DNA of 64,000 nucleotides from DASSFG01 sp035550375. GTDB lineage: Bacteria > Planctomycetota > Planctomycetia > Pirellulales > JAICIG01. Of the stretch, positions 51,666 to 59,254 are shown in pieces. A model generated the notes under the pieces. That model did no database searches and was not told the DNA's origin. It worked only from the letters and a program-made list of their open reading frames with translations. The DNA lies in the NCBI GenBank assembly GCA_035550375.1, contig DASZPH010000143.1, positions 1 through 64,000 on the forward strand, in the 5' to 3' direction. Each line of letters begins with the position of its first letter. Position 1 is the first letter of the stretch. Both the position numbers and the translations under genes were made by a program.

Positions 51666-53288
51666 ATGGACGCCAACAACTCATCCGAGAGGATTTCGTT
51701 CGGCTACGGCCGCTGTCGCACCGCCGGGCCGGAACAGATCGGGAGCAAAGCGGCCAACCTGGTCCGCCTGGCCACCGAAGGGATACGTGTGCCCCCAGGC
51801 TTTGTCCTGCCGATTTCGTTCTGTCGCGACTATTGGAACGAAGGAGGGAAATTACCCGACGGTTTTAGCGATCTGTTGATGGCGCAGGTCGAGGAGCTTG
51901 GCAAGGCGATTGGATCAGCCTACGGCGGCGAGCGTCGGCCCTTGCTTGTCTCGGTTCGATCCGGCGCGGCGGTGTCGATGCCCGGCATGCTTGACACCGT
52001 TTTGGACGTCGGCCTCACCGACCGCACTCTGTCGGCGCTGATTTGCCTGACCGGCAATCCGCGCCACGCCTGGGACAGCTACCGGCGGCTGGTGCAAAGC
52101 TACGGCGAATCCGTTCACGGCTTGGCGGCGGCTGTGTTTGAACGGCTCGTCGACCGTCGGTTGGCAAGCGAGCGCCCGGGCTCGAATGACGACGTCGACG
52201 CCACCGAACTTGATGCGTCCGCCCTGCGGGAAATCACCGAACAGTCGTTGGCCTGTTTTGCGTCGCGAACTGGCCGCCCCTTTCCGCAGGATCCGCGTGA
52301 GCAGCTTGTGGCAGCGGTCGAAGCGGTGTGGCGATCTTGGCACAGCCCCCGCGCGGTCGAGTTCCGCCGCCTCCGACGCCTGGAACATCTGGCGGGCACG
52401 GCGGTGACGGTCCAGGCAATGGTTTACGGCAATCTGGGCTGCAAGTCGGGTTCGGGCGTGGCCTTCACGCGAAACCCGGCTACCGGAGAAAAGGGGCTCT
52501 ACCTCGACTTTCTGCCAAACGCACAAGGAGAAGACGTGGTCGCAGGACGCCGGCTGCTCCGCGGTAAGGACATCCTTGAGCGGCTCCTGCCCGACGTGTA
52601 CCACGAACTGGTCGAAACGGGCGAGCGGCTGGAGGGTCTTTTTGGAGACGCCCAGGACTTTGAATTCACGATTCAAGAGGGACGGCTGTACGTGCTTCAG
52701 ACGCGCACCGCGAAGAGAACTCCGCTCGCGGCGCTGCGCATCGCTTGCGACCTCGTCGCCGAGGGACGGATCGATGCAACGACCGCCTGGGAGCGGTTGA
52801 GCGAGTACGATCTCAAGGCGATCGGGGCTGCAAGGTTGGCGCCCGGCGCTGACGCCAAGCTTCTCGGCCGGGGCACGCCGGCAGGCGCCGGCGCCGCGGC
52901 GGGACCGATCGCCCTCACGCCAGAGGCGGCGGTTGCCTTTGCCGAGCAGGGCCAACCGGCGATCCTCGTGCGAAACGACATCACGACGGCCGACGTGGCC
53001 GGACTGGCCGCCTCGAGCGGGATCGTCACCGCTCGCGGAGGACGGACCTCGCACGCGGCAGTTGTCGCTCGCCAACTCGACAAGGTCTGCGTGGTGGGAT
53101 GTCCCGATCTCGTCATCTCGGATGACCTGCGGCGCTGCCAAATCGGCGAGCGCCGGTTTTGCGAGGGAGAGCCGATCTCCGTCGACGGCGAGTCGGGCGA
53201 AATCTATGCGGGCCGGCTGGAGGTTCGCGTCGTGCGGCCGACCGACTGCCTACAACAGGTTGAACGCTGGAAAACGACGTCGGCGTAG
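51666..53288 (+). CDS. Pyruvate phosphate dikinase-like protein lacking the PEP domain
   Basis: A 540-residue protein with the first two of three PPDK domains. The ATP-grasp N-terminal domain shows GSKAANLVRLATEGIRVPPGFVLP, LLVSVRSGAAVSMPGMLDTVLDVGL and TRNPATGEKGLYLDFLPNAQGEDVV, and FEFTIQEGRLYVLQTR. The swivelling domain has the phospho-His in ARGGRTSHAAVVARQLDK. The C-terminal TIM barrel (about 340 residues) that binds PEP/pyruvate is missing, and the frame ends naturally after a short tail. It can be predicted to autophosphorylate from ATP, but it needs another acceptor. The PhoU-like partner is a candidate. It is not a simple 3' truncation by the convergent gene, as only 8 bp separate them. 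Confidence 0.87.
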   Translation: MDANNSSERISFGYGRCRTAGPEQIGSKAANLVRLATEGIRVPPGFVLPISFCRDYWNEGGKLPDGFSDLLMAQVEELGKAIGSAYGGERRPLLVSVRSGAAVSMPGMLDTVLDVGLTDRTLSALICLTGNPRHAWDSYRRLVQSYGESVHGLAAAVFERLVDRRLASERPGSNDDVDATELDASALREITEQSLACFASRTGRPFPQDPREQLVAAVEAVWRSWHSPRAVEFRRLRRLEHLAGTAVTVQAMVYGNLGCKSGSGVAFTRNPATGEKGLYLDFLPNAQGEDVVAGRRLLRGKDILERLLPDVYHELVETGERLEGLFGDAQDFEFTIQEGRLYVLQTRTAKRTPLAALRIACDLVAEGRIDATTAWERLSEYDLKAIGAARLAPGADAKLLGRGTPAGAGAAAGPIALTPEAAVAFAEQGQPAILVRNDITTADVAGLAASSGIVTARGGRTSHAAVVARQLDKVCVVGCPDLVISDDLRRCQIGERRFCEGEPISVDGESGEIYAGRLEVRVVRPTDCLQQVERWKTTSA

Positions 53289-53296
53289 GCGAGAGA

Positions 53297-53719
53297 CTAT
53301 TTCCAGAGCACTTTCAATTCGTGCGGCAGCGTGGCGATCACGGATTCAATCTCGCCGTGGGTGAGGTGCTGTTGCAGCAGCCCGAACACCGCACGCGTAA
53401 CCTGTTGCAGGTCAGCGTACGGGATGCCTCGTAGCTCCTCGCCGACGTGGTCGAAGAAATCCTCTGCTTTACGATCCTTCAGCGGCTTGCCGGCGGGATG
53501 CCACCCCTCGTAGTAGAATCCTCGCACCAGCATCGGCAATTGGGCTGACAAGTTGGCCACGTGCTCGACGCTCAACCGGTCGCGCAAGGCGTGCAGGACG
53601 GCCCGCAGGGCGACGTAGGCATGGTGGTGATCGCTCCAGTGAAGCCGGGCCGCCAGGTCGGCAAGCCAGGCGTTGGTCACCTGCACCGTCGTGTCGAATG
53701 CGGCATTCGTATGACTCAT
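53297..53719 (-). CDS. DUF2267-family protein
   Basis: A 140-residue soluble helical protein of the DUF2267 family, with TNAWLADLAARLHWSDHHHAYVALRAVLHALRDRLSVEHVANLSAQLPMLVRGFYYEGW and a C-terminal LTHGEIESVIATLPHELKVLW. The family is repeatedly found with universal stress and CBS-domain proteins in low-oxygen and stress clusters, but its biochemical role is unknown. It lies 61 bp downstream of the CBS-domain gene on the same strand and is probably co-transcribed with it. Confidence 0.87.
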   Translation of the reverse strand: MSHTNAAFDTTVQVTNAWLADLAARLHWSDHHHAYVALRAVLHALRDRLSVEHVANLSAQLPMLVRGFYYEGWHPAGKPLKDRKAEDFFDHVGEELRGIPYADLQQVTRAVFGLLQQHLTHGEIESVIATLPHELKVLWK

Positions 53720-53780
53720 GGCTCTTCCTCTTTCGTGGCTTGGTATCGAATCGGATCCACCAGCGGTCTCATTCAGGCGC

Positions 53781-54218
53781 CTATCGGTCGCGGCGACCAG
53801 CCAGCATTTGGTGATCGAGCAGCCGGCCGATGCGGGCGACTTCTTCGCTCAGCAGCGACAGGACGTCGTCGATGCTGACGATGCCGACCAGGTAGTTCTC
53901 CTTGTCGACCACGATCATGCGCCGTATGCCGAGTCCGCACATCTGCACCAGGGCATCCTCGATTGACGCATCGTCTCGTAGCGATTTGGGTGAACCGGTC
54001 ATCACGTCACCCACCGTGCAGGTATGCGGATCTTGGCCGACGGCCATGACCCTTGTGACCAGGTCGCGGTCGGTGACGATGCCGATCGGTTTCTTCTGCT
54101 CGTCGATCACGACGAGGGTGCCGACGTTGTTATCGCGCATTCGCCTGGAGGCGAAAGCGACCGACTCTTTGGTCGTGGCAAGCTGGACCTCGCGACTACA
54201 AATGCGTCCGACGGACAT
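53781..54218 (-). CDS. CBS-domain pair protein
   Basis: A 145-residue protein consisting of two CBS motifs (about 8-65 and 75-135): VQLATTKESVAFASRRMRDNNVGTLVVIDEQKKPIGIVTDRDLVTRVMAVG and SIEDALVQMCGLGIRRMIVVDKENYLVGIVSIDDVLSLL. Tandem CBS domains bind AMP, ATP or other adenosyl ligands and often sense energy status. No catalytic domain is attached, so it would act on another protein or as a stress protein. A GGAG ribosome site precedes the ATG. No sigma-54-like promoter was found. Confidence 0.92.
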   Translation of the reverse strand: MSVGRICSREVQLATTKESVAFASRRMRDNNVGTLVVIDEQKKPIGIVTDRDLVTRVMAVGQDPHTCTVGDVMTGSPKSLRDDASIEDALVQMCGLGIRRMIVVDKENYLVGIVSIDDVLSLLSEEVARIGRLLDHQMLAGRRDR

Positions 54219-54263
54219 GGGTATCTCCTTCTTGGGCGGTCAAAACATTACTCGGAAGCGGCC

Positions 54264-54313
54264 ATCCGAGAACCGGCGACTGGCGTAAGTCTCGTGTCGG
54301 CCGGTTTTCGGAT
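54264..54313. repeat. 14-bp inverted repeat (GCCGGTTYTCGGAT) near the CBS gene
   Basis: ATCCGAGAACCGGC (54264-54277) pairs with GCCGGTTTTCGGAT (54300-54313) with a single mismatch and a 22-nt loop. The right arm, extended as GCCGGTTTTCGGATAGGCC, has a second copy at 59044-59061 (GCCGGTTCTCGGATAGGC), so this is a dispersed repeat. It may be a small non-autonomous element or the ends of a decayed insertion sequence. Confidence 0.6.
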
Positions 54314-54373
54314 AGGCCCTTTGCTTCCGCTGCCGGGAAACGCGATCAGGGCGTCCCGTGGCAGATCATCTTT

Positions 54374-54781
54374 TCAGCCGCGGACGGCGGTGCGGCTCGG
54401 CGAGACACGCCCCGCCGCTTTGCTCGCGCGCGGCGCCTTGGCGCTCGTGTCGGAAACCGGCGCGGGAGGGGCGGCGGGCTGGCCTTGATTGCCATTCATG
54501 CCGCTGCACCCATTACCGCCGTTGCACCCGTGGCACCCATGGCACCCGTGGCAGCTCGAGCCGTTGCAACCGTAGCAGCCGTGGCAGCGCCGACGCCGTC
54601 CGTGGCAGGCATAGGAGCCGCCGCAAGAGCAGCCCGAGCATGCCACGGTGCCGTTGCAGCCGTTGCAGCCGTCGCAGTAGCAGCCTCGGTGGCCGGCTTG
54701 CGCCACCGTGCCGTCGGGAATCAAGGCGATTCCTACAACCGCCAGGAACAGGCCGAGAGCAAACAGAAACGAACGGTTCAT
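54374..54781 (-). CDS. Exported Cys/Gly/His-rich repeat protein
   Basis: A 135-residue protein with a clear signal peptide (NRSFLFALGLFLAVVGIALIPDGTVAQA) followed by about 70 residues made of C-x-G-C units such as CDGCNGCNG, CSGCSCGG, CYGCNGSSCHGCHGCHGC. It contains about 20 Cys in that stretch, then a Pro/Ala/Ser-rich tail. The Met at 54781 is chosen since the GTG three codons earlier is a poorer start. The repeats could bind metals or haem-like ligands, or cross-link in the envelope. None of the Cys pairs is a CxxCH haem motif run across the whole repeat, but CHGCHGC contains CxxCH once or more. Function unknown. Confidence 0.78.
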   Translation of the reverse strand: MNRSFLFALGLFLAVVGIALIPDGTVAQAGHRGCYCDGCNGCNGTVACSGCSCGGSYACHGRRRRCHGCYGCNGSSCHGCHGCHGCNGGNGCSGMNGNQGQPAAPPAPVSDTSAKAPRASKAAGRVSPSRTAVRG

Positions 54782-55309
54782 CACACTCACCTCTGCAGAA
54801 ACAGGGACTGAAATCGCGCATCACCCACGACACGTGCTCGCCAGCCTGGCCGTTTGCGATTGTCGGTCGCACAGGCGTGCCCAACTTCCGTGACGCGCCG
54901 CAGCCTGCCTGGAGTTCCGCGCCTGGCCCGCCACCGTGGCCGGGCAAGTCGGCCTTTTTGCAATGCAACGCCTATGCCGTCCCGCGCACCCAGGCGAAGA
55001 GGCCATTTTTCGGTGGTTCCGGCGGAGCCATCGTGCGATCACGCGCGCGGCGCATCCTCTCAGCACAGCACCTCGTGTCTAACCGCGTTTAGACGTTGGA
55101 TCGATCCGTCACTCCGCGACACGGTTGAAGGCACGCCGTCCGAATGCAACCGCGGCCGCTTGCGTGCGTTCTGCCGCCCCTGCTGGCGCGAGTCCTGAGT
55201 CGTTCCTGTTGTGGTGCCCGTGAGGCAATCGCAGTAGAATGCGGGCGGTTGTCTGGATAAACAAGCGTCCGGCAGCATTTCCGCCTTTTCATGCCGGGAG
55301 CACCTTTCG
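54782..55309. other. Intergenic region without a recognised gene
   Basis: I see no convincing coding sequence in these 528 bp. A loose GG-N10-GC match with a weak -12 element near 54875 and a CGTGCG half-site near 55164 are present, but neither is convincing. A GGGAG ribosome site at 55296-55300 serves the TTG start of the following gene. Confidence 0.5.
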
Positions 55310-56335
55310 TTGCCAGGAATCAAGCTGATTGTGATCGGCGGCTCCGCCGGAGGCCTCCCCGCGCTGTTGGACATTGTGCGAGGCCTGCCAGCCGACCTGC
55401 CGGTGGCCATCTGCGTGGCGATCCACACGTCGCCCTATAGTCCCGGACGATTGCCCGAAGTCGTCGACCGCCAAACGCAACTCCCCTGCCTCTTCGCCGA
55501 AGATCGGCAGCCAATTGTTCCCGGCCAGATTTACTTTGCGCCGGTGGATCGCCACTTGATCATCCACGACGGTGTGCTGCGGGTGACGCACGGACCCCGC
55601 GAGAACGGTTTTCGCCCGGCGGTGGATCCTCTGTTTCGCTCGGCCGCCCGAGCATGGGGACCACGCGTGGCTGGCATTGTGCTGTCGGGAAGCCTCGGCG
55701 ACGGAAGCTTCGGCCTGGCGTGCATCAAGCAGTCGGGCGGGATAGCCATCGTTCAGAACCCCGACGAAGCCATTGTGCCCAGCATGCCCCTCAGCGCCCT
55801 GCGCGGCGTGGCAATCGACCACGTCGTTGGGGCGGCCGAAATGGCGGCCTTGATCGTTGAGCTCGCCAAGGAAGAATCAGCGGAAGGTGCGGCTATGTCC
55901 AGCGACGCGTCGCGACGCGACCCGGCAGAGCACGGAACCGAGCTGGCGGCGCAAACGCCGCCAGGCAAGCTCACCCCCCTGACCTGCCCTGAGTGCGGCG
56001 GCACGTTATGGGAACAGGAAGACGAAGGGCAGATCCGCTTTCGCTGCCACGTCGGACACGGATACAACGCCGAGAGCCTCCTGCAATACCACTCGCAGGA
56101 AGTGGAGGCGGCGCTATGGACGGCTTTGCGCGTGTTGGAGGAACACGCCGTTTTGCAGGAACGGCTGTCGAGTCGTGCTGCGTCGCAAGGGTTGCCGGCC
56201 GTGGCCGACCAGTTTCACCAGCGCTGCGTCGATAGCCGCCGGCAAGCCGAGGCGCTACGGGCCGTGCTTTTGTCTCAGCCTCCGTCCACGCTGCCGGCCG
56301 AGCAAATCAACGCGAAGGTCCCTTATCCAAAGTAG
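55310..56335 (+). CDS. CheB-type methylesterase with a C-terminal zinc-ribbon-like domain
   Basis: A 341-residue protein. A CheB catalytic domain (about 1-190) keeps Ser12 (VIGGSAGG), His39 (CVAIHTSP) and the Asp in LSGSLGDGSFGLA. It has no receiver domain. After a linker, residues about 226-262 form a Cys4/CysxxxHis ribbon-like motif (LTCPECGGTLWEQ ... RFRCHVGHGYNAESLL), followed by a helical tail. This CheB plus zinc-binding tail is a recurring stand-alone form that lies outside chemotaxis clusters. The TTG start is supported by GGGAG 9 bp upstream. The larger CheB-CheR protein follows 67 bp later. Confidence 0.88.
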   Translation: MPGIKLIVIGGSAGGLPALLDIVRGLPADLPVAICVAIHTSPYSPGRLPEVVDRQTQLPCLFAEDRQPIVPGQIYFAPVDRHLIIHDGVLRVTHGPRENGFRPAVDPLFRSAARAWGPRVAGIVLSGSLGDGSFGLACIKQSGGIAIVQNPDEAIVPSMPLSALRGVAIDHVVGAAEMAALIVELAKEESAEGAAMSSDASRRDPAEHGTELAAQTPPGKLTPLTCPECGGTLWEQEDEGQIRFRCHVGHGYNAESLLQYHSQEVEAALWTALRVLEEHAVLQERLSSRAASQGLPAVADQFHQRCVDSRRQAEALRAVLLSQPPSTLPAEQINAKVPYPK

Positions 56336-56402
56336 CAACAATCGCCGGACCGCTCGGCTCTGCCGGCTCAAGAGTACTGTTGTTTAGCCTTTACGGAATC
56401 TC

Positions 56403-58976
56403 ATGGCCAAAAAGAATAATTCCGTCTCTAAAACAGCGAAACCCGACAGCCCGCCGCCGTTAATGATTGTCGGCGTCGGGGCGTCGGCAGGAGGTTTCGA
56501 GGCGTTCCAGCGTTTGATCGAACACGTGCCTGCCGATTCGAAGCTGTGCGTCGTGTTCATCCTGCACCTGCTTCCGACCCACAAAAGCATGCTCACCGAG
56601 CTGCTGTCGAAGATGACGGCCATGAAAGTGGCGCAAGCCACCGACGGCATGAAGCTCGAAGCCGGCCACGTCTACATCATCCCGCCCGACGTCTATTTGG
56701 AGATGAACGACGGCCGTTTCAAGCTGGCGCCGCGGGCAGGCGACGGCGCCGCCTTCCTGCCCATCGATCGCTTTTTCGTATCGCTGGCCGGCGAAGCCGG
56801 CGAGCGGGCTATCGGCGTCATCCTGTCGGGCATGGGAAGCGACGGCGCGATCGGGCTGCGGCAAATCAAGGAGGCGGGGGGAGTGACATTCTGCCAGTCG
56901 CCCGAGCTCTCGGAACGCGACGAGATGCCCCGTGCGGCCATGGCTACCGGGGATGCGGACTTCGTTCTCTCGCCCGCTCAGATCGGTGAGTCACTGATCG
57001 ATCTGGCGCGTCATCCCTACGTGGCGCGGACCGATCATCAGGAGGCCCCCTCGGAGCTGCGGCCGACCGAGGACCAGTTCCAGCGCATCTTTTCGCTGCT
57101 GCGAACCGCCAGCGGCATCGATTTCTCGCACTACAAGCGGCCTACGATCGAGCGCCGGCTGCTGCGTCGCATGGCGCTGCAGAAGATCACGAGCGCGGCC
57201 GAGTACATCGAGATGCTCGAGCAGCATCCGCAGGAGGCAAATCAGCTCTATCGCGATATTCTCATTCACGTCACGTTCTTCTTCCGCGAGCCGGCCTCGT
57301 TCGGCACCCTCAGCGAGAAAGTCTTTCCCAAGCTGTTCGAGCAGCGCAAGAACGACGATGCCCTGCGGATCTGGGTGCCGGGCTGCTCGTCGGGCGAAGA
57401 GCCGTATTCGATCGCCATCACGCTTTCCGAGTTTCTGGCGGACAAGACCGAAGAGGTGCCGGTGCAGATCTTCGCCACCGACGTCAGCGATTCGGCCATC
57501 GAAGTGGCCCGTGCGGGCCTTTACCCCGAAGCCGTGGTGCGGCCGGTGTCTCCGGAGCGGCTACGGCGATATTTCATGCAGGTCGACGGCAAATACCGCG
57601 TCAGCAAGAAGATTCGCGAGATGTGCATCTTCGCGCGACACGATTTGACGCGCGATCCCCCCTTCTCGCGACTCGACCTGGTCGTCTGCCGAAACGTGCT
57701 GATCTATCTCGACCAGGCGTTGCAAAAACGTCTCTTCACGGCCTTTCATTACGCACTGAAGCCGACCGGCTTCTTGATGCTGGGCGGCGCGGAAACCGTC
57801 GGCCTGCAAAGCGATTTGTTCACGGTGGTCGACAAGAAGCACCGGCTCTACGCCAAGCGGCCAGGCTATTTGGAGCCCCTGGATATGGGCTTTACCGACG
57901 GAAGTCAAACATCTCGTCCTGCGGCGGCCTCCGCCAAGCCGGCCCGCGAGCACGGGCTGCACCGCACCGTGCAACAGGAGGTGAGCCAGGTCCTGCTCAG
58001 CAAATATGCCCCGCCGGGAGTGCTGGTCAACGAGCGATTAGAGATCGTCCAGTTTCGCGGGCAAACCGGTTATTTCCTGGAGCCCTCGCCGGGCGAGGTT
58101 AACCTCCACGTGCTGAAGATGATCCGCCCGGGGCTGTTGCACGAACTGCAGGAATCGCTGGCCGAAGCGCGCAAATCAAACGTCGCCGTCCGCAAAGAGG
58201 GACTGCACGTCGACGTCAACGGCCACGGTCGCGATGTGAACATGGAGGTCACGCCGGTCATTATTCCTGATGAGCCGATCCACTTCCTGATCTTGTTCGA
58301 AGACACGACGCGTGAGCAAAGAGGAGCTGCCGAGCAGCGTGCGCCGGCGCCGCCCCCCAGCGCTCCGGGAAGTCACGATGCGGAAACCGAGCAACTCCGC
58401 CGCGAACTGGAGACGACCCGCAAGTACTTGCAGTCGGCCATTCAGGATCTGGAAATCACCAACGAGGAGTTGCAATCGGCCAACGAGGAAGTCCTCTCCA
58501 GCAACGAGGAACTGCAAAGCACCAATGAAGAACTCGATACAGCCAAGGAGGAACTGCAGAGCACCAACGAGGAGCTCAACACGCTCAATGCCGAATTGCA
58601 CAGCCGCAATGACGAGCTGAGCCGGCTCAACAGCGATCTGATCAACCTGCTCAGCAGCGTCGAACTGGCTGTGCTCATGGTCGACCGGGGCTTGTGCATT
58701 CGCCGGTTCACGCCCGCCGCGGAAAAACTCTTCAACTTGATCGCCAGCGACGTGGGCCGGCCGATGCAGCACATCAAGCCAAACATCGTCTTTCCGAACC
58801 TGGAGCAACACATCCACGAAGTGATCGAGAAGGTGATTCCGCTGGAGGAGCAAGTCCAAGACGTGGACGGGAGCTGGTACCTGCTCCGCGTGCGGCCCTA
58901 TTGCAGCCTCGACAATCGGATCGACGGAGCGGTGATCGCCATGTTGAACATCGACGCGGTAAAGCGGTTGAAATAA
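56403..58976 (+). CDS. CheB-CheR-PAS fusion protein (no kinase domain)
   Basis: An 857-residue protein. The CheB methylesterase domain (about 20-200) has Ser28 (VGVGASAGG), His55 (FILHLLPTH) and an Asp near 145 (SGMGSDGAIGL). The CheR methyltransferase (about 220-480) has PGCSSGEEPYSIAI and CRNVLIYLD. A coiled coil of repeating ITNEELQSANEEV units follows (about 665-740), then a PAS domain (about 745-855). It ends there, without the histidine kinase found in its relative at 1245-5294. Such proteins add and remove methyl groups or signal through PAS ligands. Partners in this window are the preceding CheB protein and perhaps the hybrid kinase. Confidence 0.9.
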   Translation: MAKKNNSVSKTAKPDSPPPLMIVGVGASAGGFEAFQRLIEHVPADSKLCVVFILHLLPTHKSMLTELLSKMTAMKVAQATDGMKLEAGHVYIIPPDVYLEMNDGRFKLAPRAGDGAAFLPIDRFFVSLAGEAGERAIGVILSGMGSDGAIGLRQIKEAGGVTFCQSPELSERDEMPRAAMATGDADFVLSPAQIGESLIDLARHPYVARTDHQEAPSELRPTEDQFQRIFSLLRTASGIDFSHYKRPTIERRLLRRMALQKITSAAEYIEMLEQHPQEANQLYRDILIHVTFFFREPASFGTLSEKVFPKLFEQRKNDDALRIWVPGCSSGEEPYSIAITLSEFLADKTEEVPVQIFATDVSDSAIEVARAGLYPEAVVRPVSPERLRRYFMQVDGKYRVSKKIREMCIFARHDLTRDPPFSRLDLVVCRNVLIYLDQALQKRLFTAFHYALKPTGFLMLGGAETVGLQSDLFTVVDKKHRLYAKRPGYLEPLDMGFTDGSQTSRPAAASAKPAREHGLHRTVQQEVSQVLLSKYAPPGVLVNERLEIVQFRGQTGYFLEPSPGEVNLHVLKMIRPGLLHELQESLAEARKSNVAVRKEGLHVDVNGHGRDVNMEVTPVIIPDEPIHFLILFEDTTREQRGAAEQRAPAPPPSAPGSHDAETEQLRRELETTRKYLQSAIQDLEITNEELQSANEEVLSSNEELQSTNEELDTAKEELQSTNEELNTLNAELHSRNDELSRLNSDLINLLSSVELAVLMVDRGLCIRRFTPAAEKLFNLIASDVGRPMQHIKPNIVFPNLEQHIHEVIEKVIPLEEQVQDVDGSWYLLRVRPYCSLDNRIDGAVIAMLNIDAVKRLK

Positions 58977-59018
58977 GGCGGAATCGACGCAGTTTTTAGA
59001 GCTGTCCCCGATCCGGCA

Positions 59019-59035
59019 GCGGGCGAGACGCCCGC
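59019..59035 (+). terminator. GC-rich hairpin after the CheB-CheR gene
   Basis: GCGGGCG-AGA-CGCCCGC is a perfect 7-bp stem with a 3-nt loop, 43 bp past the stop of the CheB-CheR gene. No T-run follows. Its GCGGGCGAGACGCCCGC form is also a common planctomycete dispersed repeat in my recollection, so it may be a repeat serving as a terminator. Confidence 0.45.
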
Positions 59036-59043
59036 ACCACGAT

Positions 59044-59065
59044 GCCGGTTCTCGGATAGGCTCTT
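59044..59065. repeat. Second copy of the GCCGGTTYTCGGATAGGC repeat
   Basis: It matches the right arm of the inverted repeat at 54300-54318 at 17 of 18 positions, including the AGGC extension. The two copies are in the same orientation, 4.7 kb apart, and flank the CBS-to-CheB-CheR segment. Confidence 0.6.
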
Positions 59066-59254
59066 AGTCGACTTCGTGACAAATCGTCCCGCAGGCTCGC
59101 TTGCGGTTCAGACAAAATGTCTGTAATCTAATGTCGGCCTTGTTGTCCGTCGGTGGGAGGCTGCACGGCGTAATCGATCGCCATGTTCCTGGCGCAGCCG
59201 AAATATGCCGTTCCCCCACGAAGTCCGCTCAACGTCGAGAGAAGGAACCACTCC

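Noticed and set aside
54490..54700. Short-period repetitive DNA considered as a possible CRISPR-like or satellite array
   Set aside because: The repetition is that of C-x-G-C codons in an intact reading frame with a signal peptide; there are no regular spacers.
54868..54888. Loose GG-N10-GC match on the minus strand upstream of the Cys-rich gene
   Set aside because: The -24 core is out of register (GGGCACG) and the -12 is TGTGC; it is about 100 bp from the start and no activator dyad is near.
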